From NCBI RefSeq assembly GCF_022348085.1, contig NZ_JAKRFN010000016.1:62001-126000 (forward strand): a stretch of 64,000 nt of DNA. The letters run 5' to 3'. Every line of letters starts with the position of its first letter. Within the stretch, counting starts at the first letter, position 1. The notes below the pieces were generated by a model. That model saw only the letters and a program-made list of their open reading frames with translations. It had not been told where the DNA came from and made no database searches. This document shows positions 9,298 through 18,705 of the stretch, piece after piece. The position numbers and the translations under genes are program-made. Source of the DNA: Mycobacterium sp. PSTR-4-N (GTDB lineage: Bacteria > Actinomycetota > Actinomycetes > Mycobacteriales > Mycobacteriaceae).

Positions 9298-10797
9298 TTA
9301 CGCGACCCCGACGGTCACCGAAGCCGGTGCGGGAAGATTCGTCGACGGCTCGGCCGCCAGCCGGGTGTCCCACCAGTTGTCGGGTTGAGCCGTGGCCCAC
9401 CCGTTGATCGCCTCCAGCGCGGCGGCCAGTGACACCAGCAACGGTTCGCTGTTCGCCGGACCCATCAGCTGCACGCCGATCGGCAGCCCGTCTGAGGTGA
9501 ACCCCGCAGGCACGTTGATCGACGGCCAGCCCAGCAGGTTCCACGGCCAGGTGGCGGGACAGGCGCGGATCATCGCCCGGTCGGTGGCCAGCCCGCTCAG
9601 GCCGTCGAACGCGTCGACCCGCGGCGGTGGAAGCGCGGTGGTCGGGGCGAGCACCACGTCGGCGAGGTTGAAGATCCAGCCGACCCGCTGCCGGGTGACC
9701 GCCTCGTGGGCTCGGGCCTTACGCAGGATGTGCTCGCTGAGCACCCGGCCGGTCAGCGCGTTGGCGCGCGTGCGCGGATCCCAGCGCGGGCCCGGCCCCA
9801 GCCGATCCATCCACTGCGGAATGCCCGCGGTGGAGCGCGCCAGGAAGTTCCACGACATGCGCAGGTGGTAATCGGGGTCTGCGGCGATGATCGTGTGGCC
9901 GAGGTCTTCGAGTTGGTGCGCGACCGACTCCATCGCCGCGCGGATCTCGGGGTGCAGGGTGGCCCGGAAAACCGAGTACGGGAACTTGGTCGACAGCGCG
10001 ACGCGCAGCGGTCCGGGGGCCCGCGACACGTGGTCGGACACCGTCACCGGCGGCGGGGTGTGCAGGTCGCCGGGGGCGTTGCCCGACGCCGCGTCCAGCA
10101 CCAGCGCGGCGTCGCCGACCGTGCGGGCCAGCACGCCGTTGACGGTGATGCCGTTGAACGCCTCGGCCAGCGGTGACGTGGAGATCCGTCCGCGCTGGGG
10201 TTTGATGCCGACCAGGTGGGTCCAGGCCGCGGGGATGCGCACACTGCCCGCCCCGTCCGAGCCGATCGCGGCGGCCACCAGCCCGGCTGCGACGGCCGCC
10301 GCGCTGCCGCCGGAGGAACCGCCCGGCGTGTGCTCGCGCGACCACGGATTGCGCGTGTGCCCGAACGCCGGGCCGCTGGTGAACGGCCACTGACCCAGTT
10401 CGCAGGTGTTCGTCTTGCCGACGATCACCGCGCCGGCCGCCCGCAGCCGGCGGACCACCTCCGCGTCGGCGGTGGCCTCGGGCACCTCGCCGTCGGCGCC
10501 GAACCGGGTCGGCACGCCCGCGACGTCCACGTCGTCCTTGACCGCGATCGGGATGCCGAGCAGGGGGAGGGTCGAATGGTCTTGTCCCGCAGCGCGTTTA
10601 CGGTCAGCGGCGGCGGCCTCGGCGAGCGCGGACTCGCGCAGCACCACCCGGAAGGCGTTCAGCGTCGGCTGGCTCGCCTCGATCGCGTCGAGGGAGCGCC
10701 GTACCAGCTCGACCGAGGTCACGCTGCCGCTGGCAAGGGCGAAGAGCTGGTTGCCGAGAGTGGGAAACCGAGTACCGGAGGCGGGAGAGACGACCAT
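9298..10797 (-). CDS. amiA2: Amidase (amidase signature family)
   Basis: 499-residue amide hydrolase. The Ser-cisSer-Lys triad is visible: Lys in IPIAVKDDVDVAG, the Gly/Ser signature GGSSGGSAAAVAAG, and the catalytic Ser in GSDGAGSVRIPA. The ATG at 10797 is chosen; a GTG lies one codon upstream at 10800. Position next to recO and opposite orientation match M. tuberculosis amiA2 (Rv2363). The natural substrate is unknown. Confidence 0.92.
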   Translation of the reverse strand: MVVSPASGTRFPTLGNQLFALASGSVTSVELVRRSLDAIEASQPTLNAFRVVLRESALAEAAAADRKRAAGQDHSTLPLLGIPIAVKDDVDVAGVPTRFGADGEVPEATADAEVVRRLRAAGAVIVGKTNTCELGQWPFTSGPAFGHTRNPWSREHTPGGSSGGSAAAVAAGLVAAAIGSDGAGSVRIPAAWTHLVGIKPQRGRISTSPLAEAFNGITVNGVLARTVGDAALVLDAASGNAPGDLHTPPPVTVSDHVSRAPGPLRVALSTKFPYSVFRATLHPEIRAAMESVAHQLEDLGHTIIAADPDYHLRMSWNFLARSTAGIPQWMDRLGPGPRWDPRTRANALTGRVLSEHILRKARAHEAVTRQRVGWIFNLADVVLAPTTALPPPRVDAFDGLSGLATDRAMIRACPATWPWNLLGWPSINVPAGFTSDGLPIGVQLMGPANSEPLLVSLAAALEAINGWATAQPDNWWDTRLAAEPSTNLPAPASVTVGVA

Positions 10798-10860
10798 CAC
10801 CGACAAGAGTATCGGCGCTGCGAACCCGATATCCATCCCGATCAATGGAAGACTGGACGG

Positions 10861-11697
10861 ATGCGTCTGTATCGGGACCGAGCGGTGGTGCTCCGTCAGC
10901 ACAAGCTCGGGGAAGCCGATCGCATCGTCACCCTGCTCACCCGCGATCACGGGTTGGTCCGCGCGGTGGCCAAAGGGGTGCGGCGCACCCGCAGCAAGTT
11001 CGGGGCGCGGCTGGAACCGTTCGCGCACATCGACGTTCAGCTCTACCCCGGCCGCAACCTCGACATCGTCACCCAGGTCCAGGCGATCGACGCGTTCGCC
11101 TCCGACATCGTCAGCGACTACGGCCGCTACACGTGTGCCTGCGCGATGCTCGAGACCGCGGAGCGGATCGCCGGGGAGGAGCACGCGCCGGTGCCCGCTC
11201 TGCACCGGCTCACCGTCGCCGCGCTGCGCGCGGTGGCCGACGGTGCCCGACCACGGGAACTCGTGCTCGACGCCTATCTCCTGCGCGCGATGGGGGTCGC
11301 CGGGTGGGCGCCCGCGCTGACCGAATGCGCCCGGTGCGCCACGCCGGGCCCGCACCGGGCCTTCCACGTCGCCGCCGGCGGCAGCGTGTGCGTGCACTGC
11401 CGGCCGTCGGGCTCGGTCACCCCGCCCCAGGGTGTGCTGGATCTGATGGCCGCGCTCTACGAGGGCGACTGGGAGCACGCGCAGACCTCCGTCGCGGCGC
11501 ACCGCAGCCAGGCCAGCGGATTGGTGGCCGCGCACCTGCAGTGGCATCTGGAGCGCCAGTTGCGGACGTTGCCCCTCGTGGAGCGGGTGGATCGGAAGAC
11601 CGGGCAGACCATCAGGCAGGATGTGGCGCATGGCAACGGAACGGACCGGGAGGCGGAAGGGCAAGAACAGCTACCCACAGCTGCCCCCGGCGCCTGA
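10861..11697 (+). CDS. recO: DNA repair protein RecO
   Basis: Loads RecA onto SSB-coated DNA in the RecFOR pathway and anneals complementary strands. 278 residues from the ATG at 10861 (MRLYRDRAVVLRQHKLGEAD, the usual RecO start). N-terminal OB fold, helical core, and a zinc module CARCATPGPHRAFHVAAGG with a later CVHC pair. The 3' end overlaps uppS by 68 bases. Divergent from the amidase. Confidence 0.94.
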   Translation: MRLYRDRAVVLRQHKLGEADRIVTLLTRDHGLVRAVAKGVRRTRSKFGARLEPFAHIDVQLYPGRNLDIVTQVQAIDAFASDIVSDYGRYTCACAMLETAERIAGEEHAPVPALHRLTVAALRAVADGARPRELVLDAYLLRAMGVAGWAPALTECARCATPGPHRAFHVAAGGSVCVHCRPSGSVTPPQGVLDLMAALYEGDWEHAQTSVAAHRSQASGLVAAHLQWHLERQLRTLPLVERVDRKTGQTIRQDVAHGNGTDREAEGQEQLPTAAPGA

Positions 11698-12526
11698 GGA
11701 CTATCCGACGTTCCCGGACAAGTCCACCTGGCCGGTGGTCTTCCCCGAGTTGCCGCCCCGCACCAACGGCAAGTTCGCCCGGCCTCCGCAGCACACGTCC
11801 AAGGAGGCCGCCCCGCAGATCCCCGCCGACCAGGTACCGCAGCACGTCGCGGTCGTGATGGACGGCAACGGCCGGTGGGCCACCCAGCGCGGACTGGGCC
11901 GCACCGAGGGGCACAAGATGGGTGAGGCGGTGCTCATCGACATCACCTGCGGGGCGATCGAGCTGGGCATCAAACACCTGACGGTCTACGCGTTCTCCAC
12001 CGAGAACTGGAAGCGCAGCACCGAAGAGGTGCGGTTCCTGATGGGTTTCAACCGCGAGGTGGTGCGGCGGCGCCGGGAGAACCTCAACGACATGGGCGTG
12101 CGGATGCGCTGGGTCGGTTCGCGGCCCCGGATGTGGCGCAGCGTCATCAAGGAGTTCGACATCGCCGAGGAGATGACCGTCGACAACGACGTCATCACGA
12201 TCAACTACTGCGTCAACTACGGCGGGCGCACCGAGATCGTCGAAGCCGCCCGGCAACTGGCCCAGGAGGCCGTCGACGGCAAGATCACCCCGAGCCGCAT
12301 CACCGAGGCCGGCTTCGCCAAGCATCTGCACCGGGCCGACATCCCCGACGTCGACCTGTTCATCCGGACCTCGGGGGAGCAGCGGGCCAGCAACTTCCTG
12401 CTGTGGCAGGCCGCCTACGCCGAATACGTGTTCCAGGACAAGCTGTGGCCGGACTACGACCGCCGCGATCTGTGGGCGGCGTGTGAGGAGTACGTCTCGC
12501 GCAACCGCCGCTTCGGACGGGCCTGA
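11630..12526 (+). CDS. uppS: Decaprenyl diphosphate synthase (cis-prenyltransferase)
   Basis: Z-prenyl diphosphate synthase making the long polyprenyl carrier lipid for peptidoglycan, arabinogalactan and other cell-wall glycans. It has the cis-prenyltransferase signature HVAVVMDGNGRWATQRG, the AFSTENWKR segment, and the C-terminal RTSGEQRASNFLLWQAAY. 298 residues from the ATG at 11630; an ATG at 11621 is also in frame. It resembles M. tuberculosis Rv2361c including the long N-terminal extension. Its product is also the likely carrier for the exopolysaccharide locus just downstream. Confidence 0.95.
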   Translation: MATERTGRRKGKNSYPQLPPAPEDYPTFPDKSTWPVVFPELPPRTNGKFARPPQHTSKEAAPQIPADQVPQHVAVVMDGNGRWATQRGLGRTEGHKMGEAVLIDITCGAIELGIKHLTVYAFSTENWKRSTEEVRFLMGFNREVVRRRRENLNDMGVRMRWVGSRPRMWRSVIKEFDIAEEMTVDNDVITINYCVNYGGRTEIVEAARQLAQEAVDGKITPSRITEAGFAKHLHRADIPDVDLFIRTSGEQRASNFLLWQAAYAEYVFQDKLWPDYDRRDLWAACEEYVSRNRRFGRA

Positions 12527-12936
12527 TGGAACTCGGCGAGCGGCTCCCGCTGGTGTTGGCCGAGGTCGTGGCGGTGCAGCACGAGGACGACGGGGCGATC
12601 ACGGTGCCGCACGAGCAGACGTTCGCGTCGCTTCGGGTGGTGACGATCGCCGAGGATCTCGAGCTGGTGTCGTTGACGCAGGTGCTGGCCTGGGACTTGC
12701 CGCTGACCGCCGCGGTGCGCGCCGAGGTGGCCAAGCACGCCCAGGACACGCTGCTCGGGACCGTGTCGCTGGTCGAGAAGATCGGCGCCAAAGGCGGCGG
12801 AGGCGCACGCAAGACCGGGGATGTGCTCCTGCGCTACAACTTCCCGGCGGCCGGGTTGACCGACGACGCGCTGCGCACGCTGATCCTGATGGTGTTGGCC
12901 ACCGGCGCCGATGTCCGGCGCGCGCTCGTGGCCTAG
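12526..12936 (+). CDS. Conserved hypothetical protein (Rv2360c-like)
   Basis: 136 residues. The ATG shares one base with the uppS stop, so translation is coupled. No signal peptide or membrane segment. Visible features are ELGERLPLVLAEVVAVQHED, an acidic middle part, and a Gly-rich AKGGGGARKTGDVLLRYNFP loop. No function recognised; synteny with Rv2360c is the main support. Confidence 0.85.
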   Translation: MELGERLPLVLAEVVAVQHEDDGAITVPHEQTFASLRVVTIAEDLELVSLTQVLAWDLPLTAAVRAEVAKHAQDTLLGTVSLVEKIGAKGGGGARKTGDVLLRYNFPAAGLTDDALRTLILMVLATGADVRRALVA

Positions 12937-12946
12937 TGTCGCCTGT

Positions 12947-13132
12947 GTGCGCATCGTCCTGATTTTCGTCGGCATCGTGGTCGCGCTGTTCGGGGCGCTG
13001 TTCACCCTGCAGGGTGTCGGCGTGGTCGGTGGCAGCCCGATGAGCAACACCACCACGTGGTCGGTGCTCGGCCCGATCATCGCGATCGTCGGGATCGGCG
13101 TCGCGGTCCTCGGTTGGCGCAGGAGGGGTTAG
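12947..13132 (+). CDS. Small two-helix membrane protein
   Basis: 61 residues from a GTG at 12947, which opens directly into a hydrophobic helix (IVLIFVGIVVALFGALFTL). After a polar loop there is a second helix (VLGPIIAIVGIGVAVLGW) ending in basic residues RRRG. No function recognised. It follows the Rv2360c-like gene by 10 bases and is the last core gene before the exopolysaccharide locus. Confidence 0.75.
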   Translation: MRIVLIFVGIVVALFGALFTLQGVGVVGGSPMSNTTTWSVLGPIIAIVGIGVAVLGWRRRG

Positions 13133-13153
13133 CTGCCGGCCGCCGGATTCGCT

Positions 13154-14401
13154 CTAGAACACCTCGTCGTAGGCGCGGAACACGGCCTCGCGGGAGTACG
13201 TCGTCGCGAAGTGCTCCCGCGCCTCGCGGGAGCACCGCCGGTTCTCGTCGACCGGCACCAGTGCGCACAGCGCGTCGGCCATCGCTCGTGGCTCGTCGGC
13301 GACGACGATTCCCGTACCCGGGCCACTGGCGATCCCTTCGGCGCCGATCGTGGTGGAGACGACCGGTAGCGCGCGGCTGAGCGCTTCGAAGACCTTGAGT
13401 TTGATCCCTGACCCGAACCGAAGCGGGTTGACCAGCGCTGTGGCGCTGTCGAGGGCATCGCCGAGATCGGGCACGTAGCCGTCGACGCTGACGGTGTCCG
13501 GGTAGCGCCGAGCCAGGGTCAGCAATCGGTCGGACACATCCCGGCCGATCACCCTCAGACGAGCGTCGGGGAAGCGGGCCAGCACGAGCGGCCAGACCGT
13601 GGTCAGGAACGAATACACGCCGTCTTCGTTGTGGGGAAGCGACAGCAGGCCGAGGAACACGAACGCAGGCGCGCCCGCGTAGGTCCTCGTCGTCACCGAC
13701 GCGGTGCGTACCAGCGGCGGTACGGACCAGATACGGCTCGCGGCGACGCCGGTGCGCTGCTGCAACGACCGAGCTTCGTCGGCGTTGACCAGCAGACACC
13801 GCCGGAATCGGCGGGCGGTCCTGTCCTCGCTGCGGCGCACCAGGCTGCGTTCCAGACGCAACAGCGCGGTCTGACTGGCGCGCCGCGTCGCCAGGGGTCG
13901 CAACCGGGCCGGCACGTGTTCGGCGAAGTTGCCCAGCGGGCTGATCTCGACGTCGGGATAGCGCTGAGCGGCGGACAACATCCGGTCGTAGCGCTCGGAG
14001 AACAGGTCGTCGAGGTAACAGATCTGGCGCCCGGCGACGTCATCGGAGGCGTACTGGGCCATGCGCACGGTGTCGAACACCTGCAGTGCCGGTTGCAGAT
14101 CGGCGAGCAGTGTGCGGATGGCCGCCGCGGTCTTCGCGGAGTACAGGAAGGACTCCTGCAGGCTGGCGCGGCCGAGGGCCGTGCGGCTACCGACCGCACG
14201 CAGCACGTCACGTCCGCCCGGCCCGGGCACCGAATGCACGGTGACAGCGAAGCCGTCCCCGGGCGGGGCGCCCACTTTGATGTAGTGAACCTGTTCTGCG
14301 CCGTGGCGTTCTGCGAAGTAATCGCAGAACCCGGCCAGCACGACCTTCTTGCCGGCGTCTGTCGGGTAGGGGTCCACAGCACTGATCAGCGCGACCGACA
14401 C
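13154..14401 (-). CDS. GT4-like glycosyltransferase
   Basis: 415 residues from a GTG at 14401, where a Rossmann strand begins (VSVALISAVDPYPTDAGKKV). The C-terminal half is a GT-B donor domain: FVFLGLLSLPHNEDG, LRVIGRDVSDRL, VSVDGYVPDLGDALDSA, then NPLRFGSGIKLKVFEALSRA, where the E-rich donor-binding loop is expected. The substrate cannot be read. It is transcribed away from the rest of the exopolysaccharide locus; the 73-base gap to the flippase gene must hold both promoters. Confidence 0.85.
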   Translation of the reverse strand: MSVALISAVDPYPTDAGKKVVLAGFCDYFAERHGAEQVHYIKVGAPPGDGFAVTVHSVPGPGGRDVLRAVGSRTALGRASLQESFLYSAKTAAAIRTLLADLQPALQVFDTVRMAQYASDDVAGRQICYLDDLFSERYDRMLSAAQRYPDVEISPLGNFAEHVPARLRPLATRRASQTALLRLERSLVRRSEDRTARRFRRCLLVNADEARSLQQRTGVAASRIWSVPPLVRTASVTTRTYAGAPAFVFLGLLSLPHNEDGVYSFLTTVWPLVLARFPDARLRVIGRDVSDRLLTLARRYPDTVSVDGYVPDLGDALDSATALVNPLRFGSGIKLKVFEALSRALPVVSTTIGAEGIASGPGTGIVVADEPRAMADALCALVPVDENRRCSREAREHFATTYSREAVFRAYDEVF

Positions 14402-14474
14402 GGGAGCATCTTCACACGGAATGTTGTCCGGAGTGGCCGTTGGGGGGCACGAAGCCGGTAATCTCTCCTGCTGG

Positions 14475-16067
14475 ATGATCGGCGCACCGCAAACACCGCG
14501 CGGATCAGGTGACGGGTACGGCGGCGTGATCAGGGGGTTTGCCACGGCTACCGAATCGACGGGTGAGCAGCCCGATGGCCACACGTCGAACGCCATGCCC
14601 GCAACCGGCCGGCAGACCCTCTGGAACTATCTGATCTTCGCGCTCAGCAAGAGCTCCACTCTGCTGATGACGATCGTCGTGGCTCGCATCCTGGGCCCGA
14701 CCGAGTTCGGTGTCTTCGCGCTGGCGATCCTGGTCGTGAATCTCTTCGACTACGTCAAAGACCTCGGGGTCGCTTCGGCTCTGGTGCAGAACCGGCGCGA
14801 CTGGGCAGTGCTGGCGCCCACCGGACTGACGCTGTCGGTGGTGTTCGGCGTGGTCGCCAGCGGGTTGCTGGCGGTCACCGCCGGGCCTGCCGCTGACGCG
14901 CTCGGCCAACCGGAGCTCACCGGGCTCATCCGGGTGCTCGCCATCGGCCTCGCCATCTCGGCGCTGAGCACCATCCCGGCCGCATGGCTCCGGCGCTCGA
15001 TGAACTTCTCCGCCCGGCTGATGCCGGAGTTCGCCGGCGCGGCGATCAAGACCTGCCTGACCATCGGGCTCGCGGTGGCCGGGCTCGGCGTGTGGAGCCT
15101 CGCCTACGGTCAGCTCGCCGCGGCGGTCGTCATGACCCTGCTCTACTGGCGGGTCGCCCGCAGCGGCGTCGGATTCTCCTGGGACTCCGCCGTCGCGCGG
15201 GAGCTGGTCCGGTTCGGCTTGCCCGTCACCGCGGTCACGCTGCTCGCCTACGCCATCTACAACGTCGACTATCTCGCCATCGGCGAACGGTTGGGCCCCA
15301 CGGCACTCGGGCTGTACACGCTGGCCTACCGCATCCCGGAACTGCTCGTGCTGAGCCTGTGCGTGGTGGTCAGCGAGGTGCTGTTCAGCGCGTTGTCGGG
15401 ATTGCAGCACGACCGTCACACGCTGACCCGGCACTACCTGCAGGCGTTGACCGCGGTCTTCGCGCTCACGCTCCCGATCGGTGTCGGGCTCGCGGTGAGT
15501 GCGCGGCCGCTGGTCGCCACCCTCTACGGACCCGACTATGCGGACTCGGTGGCGATCCTGTCGGTGCTCGCGGTCTACACCGTGGTGTACTCGGCCTCTT
15601 TCCATGCCGGAGATGTGTTCAAGGCGATCGGCCGGCCGGGTCTGCTGACCATGATGAGCGCGGGCAAGCTCGCCGTGCTGGTCGGACCGATCTGGTGGGC
15701 GGCCGGTCACGACGCGACGATGGTCGCCGTCGCGTTGTTCGCCGTCGAGGTCGTGCATTTCGTGGTGCGCATGTCGGTGCTGTGCGCGCTGACCGGTGTG
15801 CGGTGGCGGGCGATCGGTGATGCGCTGGTGCGCCCGGCGGCGGCCGCGGCGCCGATGGCGGTGCTGCTGTGGGGTCTGCTGCACGGCACCGAGTCTCTCG
15901 CCGCACCGCTGCAACTCGCGATTCTCGTCGTTGCGGGCGTGACGTCCTACGTTCTGCTACTACGATTCACGGCACCGCAGCTGGTCAAGGCGGCGTACGG
16001 AACAGTCCAGCGACGGCTTTCACGCTCTGCCGGAGCACCGGGCACGACGGTGAAAGAGGGGCCATGA
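14475..16067 (+). CDS. Wzx-like polysaccharide flippase (MOP superfamily)
   Basis: Predicted lipid-linked oligosaccharide flippase of the cytoplasmic membrane, with about 12-14 hydrophobic helices. The first begins near LWNYLIFALSKSSTLL, followed by ARILGPTEFGVFALAILVVN, a conserved Wzx/MOP pattern. The start is uncertain: ATG 14475, GTG 14526 and ATG 14595 are in frame and none has a clear ribosome site. It heads the rightward part of the locus, and its stop overlaps the next ATG (ATGA). Confidence 0.87.
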   Translation: MIGAPQTPRGSGDGYGGVIRGFATATESTGEQPDGHTSNAMPATGRQTLWNYLIFALSKSSTLLMTIVVARILGPTEFGVFALAILVVNLFDYVKDLGVASALVQNRRDWAVLAPTGLTLSVVFGVVASGLLAVTAGPAADALGQPELTGLIRVLAIGLAISALSTIPAAWLRRSMNFSARLMPEFAGAAIKTCLTIGLAVAGLGVWSLAYGQLAAAVVMTLLYWRVARSGVGFSWDSAVARELVRFGLPVTAVTLLAYAIYNVDYLAIGERLGPTALGLYTLAYRIPELLVLSLCVVVSEVLFSALSGLQHDRHTLTRHYLQALTAVFALTLPIGVGLAVSARPLVATLYGPDYADSVAILSVLAVYTVVYSASFHAGDVFKAIGRPGLLTMMSAGKLAVLVGPIWWAAGHDATMVAVALFAVEVVHFVVRMSVLCALTGVRWRAIGDALVRPAAAAAPMAVLLWGLLHGTESLAAPLQLAILVVAGVTSYVLLLRFTAPQLVKAAYGTVQRRLSRSAGAPGTTVKEGP

Positions 16068-16714
16068 CGAAGCGTCGACTTGTTGTCGCGGTGCTGGCGT
16101 TGATCGGCGCGGTTCTGGGGGCGCTGGTCGCGGTGCTCGCCGTCCCGGGTGCGAGTCGCTACTCGGCCAGCGCCAACGTCGCGCTGTTGCCGGCCCCAGG
16201 ATTGACCACCGCCGAGGCGTCCAGCTTCTGGGAGGTGCTGACCCGGGGGCAGGTGACGCGCACGGCGGCACTGGTGTACGACGATCCGCGGTGGCTGTCG
16301 CCGGCGGCCGACGCCGCGAAGGTCCCGCGTGGCGAGCTGTCGATGACCGCGGCCGCACTGCCCGACACGACCATCTTGACCGTGACGGTGACGGGTCCCT
16401 CCGCGCAAGCCGCCGAGACCGCGCTGGGCAGTGTCCTGACCGTGGCCACCCCCGAGGCCGCGTCGTTGGCCACCCCGTTCGACGTCAAAGTGTTGTGGCC
16501 GCAGCAGAACAGCGCCTATCCCGAGCCCGCGGCGGGCCGCACGCAGGTGGCCGCGGTGGGAGCCTTCGGTGGCGCGCTGCTCGGCGCCGGCGTCGGCTGG
16601 CTTCTGCAGCGGCGGCGTCGGGGCGAGCAGCAGCCGGGGCGGCATCACGAGGGCGCTGCAGCCGGCCGTCCCGCCTTCGACGATGCGACCGACAGCGTGC
16701 CCGCCCGCTCATGA
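16064..16714 (+). CDS. Wzz/chain-length-determinant-like protein
   Basis: 216 residues with two membrane helices (about 6-28 and 185-205) enclosing an extracytoplasmic domain, the layout of polysaccharide co-polymerases. The first helix is followed by YSASANVALLPAPGL, typical of Wzz-type proteins, and the second is preceded by PQQNSAYPEPAAG, resembling the Pro-rich segment of that family. No kinase domain is attached. ATGA overlaps on both sides place it in a Wzx-Wzz-Wzy operon. Confidence 0.8.
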   Translation: MTKRRLVVAVLALIGAVLGALVAVLAVPGASRYSASANVALLPAPGLTTAEASSFWEVLTRGQVTRTAALVYDDPRWLSPAADAAKVPRGELSMTAAALPDTTILTVTVTGPSAQAAETALGSVLTVATPEAASLATPFDVKVLWPQQNSAYPEPAAGRTQVAAVGAFGGALLGAGVGWLLQRRRRGEQQPGRHHEGAAAGRPAFDDATDSVPARS

Positions 16715-18705
16715 CCGTGCGCGTCCGGATACGACGCGAACCCGGTGAGATCGTGCTGCTGGCGGTGGCTGCAGGTGTCGCCCTCGTCGGGGCAGCCACC
16801 CTGCTCGGCTCGCGCAGCCCGCTCATCGTGGTGGCGGCGCCGATCGGCGCGGTGGCCCTGGTCGTCGCCGCGCGGCGGCCCGTGGTGGCGCTGTGCATCA
16901 TGGCGATCGTCGAGTTCACCAATCTCTCCGGTCTGCTCGCTCCCCGTAGCGGGCTTCCCGTCTTCCAGGTCTCGCTGCTGCTCGGACTGCTCTCGGTGGG
17001 ATTCGCGCTGCGAGACCCTCTGTGCCGCAGTCGGATCAACGGGTGGACGCTGGTGTGCGGGGCGCTTCTGGCCACGTATCTGGCGACACAGGGGATCGCA
17101 CTTCTCGGCTCGGTCGACCCCACTGCATCGGCCGCCACCCTCTACCGGCAGACCGTGGACTGTGTCTTCGTGATGATCGTGCTGCTGCTGGTGCAGCTCA
17201 CGGCGCGGCCGTGGCCCGTGGCCGCCGCCATCGTGGTCACGCTCGCCGCGCTGTGCACGCTGACGATCATCAGCCAGGTCGCCACCGGTGGCACCGCCGA
17301 CTTCGGTGGATTGTCCACGGTGACAACGGCGTCCGGCGAAGGCATCACCACGCTGCGATACGGCGGACCGCTGCCGGATTCCAACTTCTGGGGCAGGCAT
17401 CTGGTGATGGGGCTGCCGATGGCCGCCGCGCTGATGACGCGCGCGCTGCGCCACGAGCGCCGGGCGGTGTTCGCGGGCTGGGTGCTGGCGCTGGTGCTCC
17501 TGCTGGGCGGGGTGTACCTGACCCAGTCGCGCGGCACGTTCCTCGCCGCCGGTGTCGCGATCGCCGTCTGGTTCGTGGCTGTCGAGCGGTCGGTGCGGCG
17601 CTGGGCACTGGTGTTGATCCCCCTGGGCGCGGTCGCGTTCGCGGTGCCCGGCGTCGGTGATCGGCTGCTCGTCGCCCTCGACGATCTGACCAAGGCCGAG
17701 GTGCAGAGCTCCATCGACCCGTCCGTACTGGGCCGCCTGGCCGCCCAGCAGGAAGCATGGATGATGTTCGACGAACGGCCGCTGTTCGGATTCGGGCCGG
17801 GCACGTTCAGTGGGCAGGTGATCAACTTCGCCGGCCGGGTCCCGCTGGCCGTCCGCGAGCCGGCCGCCGCGCCGCACAACCTGTATGCCGAGCTGGCGGC
17901 CGAGTCGGGCTGGACGGGTCTGCTCGGCTGGGGGGTGGTCATGGCCGGGTTCATCGGCATCGCGGTGTTGCGCATCGTCGCCGATCCGCGCAGCCGCGAC
18001 CGTGTGCTGGCTGCCGCGGTGTGTGCCGCGCTGGTCGCCTGGTCCGTCGCGAGCATCGGCCTGCACATGGCCTACTTCCGCAGCTTCGGCGTGGTGCTGG
18101 CGCTCGTCGGCGGCATCGCGCCCGCCTGGCCCGTCGCCGCCGACGCCGTGCGCCGCTTCACCCGCGGTGTCGCCACCTGGGGTGCCGCAGCATTGGTGGG
18201 CGCCGCGACATGCTGGGTGTCGTTGTCGTTCACCAGCTCTACTGCGGTGACCGCGATGCAGCCGATCACCTTGGTTCCGGTCGGGCCGGTCGACGGCTGG
18301 TACTCCTATGCGTTGGACGTCCGGTCGCGCGCGGAGATGCTGCCCACGATCGCCACCGTCGTCGACGACCCGGCCTCACCGGTCGACGTCGTGGCCGACC
18401 CGGTCCGCGGGGTGCTGGCGTTCACCACCACCGCCGACACCACCGATCAGGCGCGCGACGAGATCCAGGTCGCTGCGACGGCAGCCGAGACGCGACTGCG
18501 GGATGCCATCGGCTACCAGCAGTACGCGCTGCAGCCGGTGGGCAGCATGCGCGTCACGCCCACCCGTGAGCGCTCCCTGCCTGCCACCGCGGCCTCGCTC
18601 GGCCTCGGGTTGCTCGCCGCACTCGCGGTCGCCGCTCGGCTGTCGTCGCGCCGGCGTCCCGTGTCCTCTGACCGACCGATCGAGAAGGCGGCATCGTGGG
18701 CGTGA
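16711..18705 (+). CDS. O-antigen polymerase/ligase-like protein with C-terminal Wzz-like domain
   Basis: 664 residues. The first 490 or so contain about 12 hydrophobic helices and the Wzy_C/WaaL region: YGGPLPDSNFWGRHLVMGLP, LTQSRGTFLAAGVAIAV, and FGFGPGTFSGQ followed by APHNLYAELAAESG. After a helix at about 488-506, an extra extracytoplasmic segment of about 120 residues ends in another helix and a basic tail. That segment (LVPVGPVDGWYSYALDVRS, then VLAFTTTADTTDQARDEIQV) has the look of a Wzz domain like the upstream gene. The likely role is polymerising or ligating lipid-linked repeat units. Starts by ATGA overlap. Confidence 0.83.
   Translation: MTVRVRIRREPGEIVLLAVAAGVALVGAATLLGSRSPLIVVAAPIGAVALVVAARRPVVALCIMAIVEFTNLSGLLAPRSGLPVFQVSLLLGLLSVGFALRDPLCRSRINGWTLVCGALLATYLATQGIALLGSVDPTASAATLYRQTVDCVFVMIVLLLVQLTARPWPVAAAIVVTLAALCTLTIISQVATGGTADFGGLSTVTTASGEGITTLRYGGPLPDSNFWGRHLVMGLPMAAALMTRALRHERRAVFAGWVLALVLLLGGVYLTQSRGTFLAAGVAIAVWFVAVERSVRRWALVLIPLGAVAFAVPGVGDRLLVALDDLTKAEVQSSIDPSVLGRLAAQQEAWMMFDERPLFGFGPGTFSGQVINFAGRVPLAVREPAAAPHNLYAELAAESGWTGLLGWGVVMAGFIGIAVLRIVADPRSRDRVLAAAVCAALVAWSVASIGLHMAYFRSFGVVLALVGGIAPAWPVAADAVRRFTRGVATWGAAALVGAATCWVSLSFTSSTAVTAMQPITLVPVGPVDGWYSYALDVRSRAEMLPTIATVVDDPASPVDVVADPVRGVLAFTTTADTTDQARDEIQVAATAAETRLRDAIGYQQYALQPVGSMRVTPTRERSLPATAASLGLGLLAALAVAARLSSRRRPVSSDRPIEKAASWA

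Noticed and set aside
10798..11664. N-terminal extension of the amidase frame on the minus strand (788 residues)
   Set aside because: It is antisense to recO and contains no amidase sequence; the catalytic family begins just after the ATG at 10797.
14505..18066. Long minus-strand ORFs (about 470 residues each) opposite the flippase and polymerase genes
   Set aside because: Antisense to well-defined membrane proteins, with biased H/R/Q/G composition; typical of GC-rich DNA.
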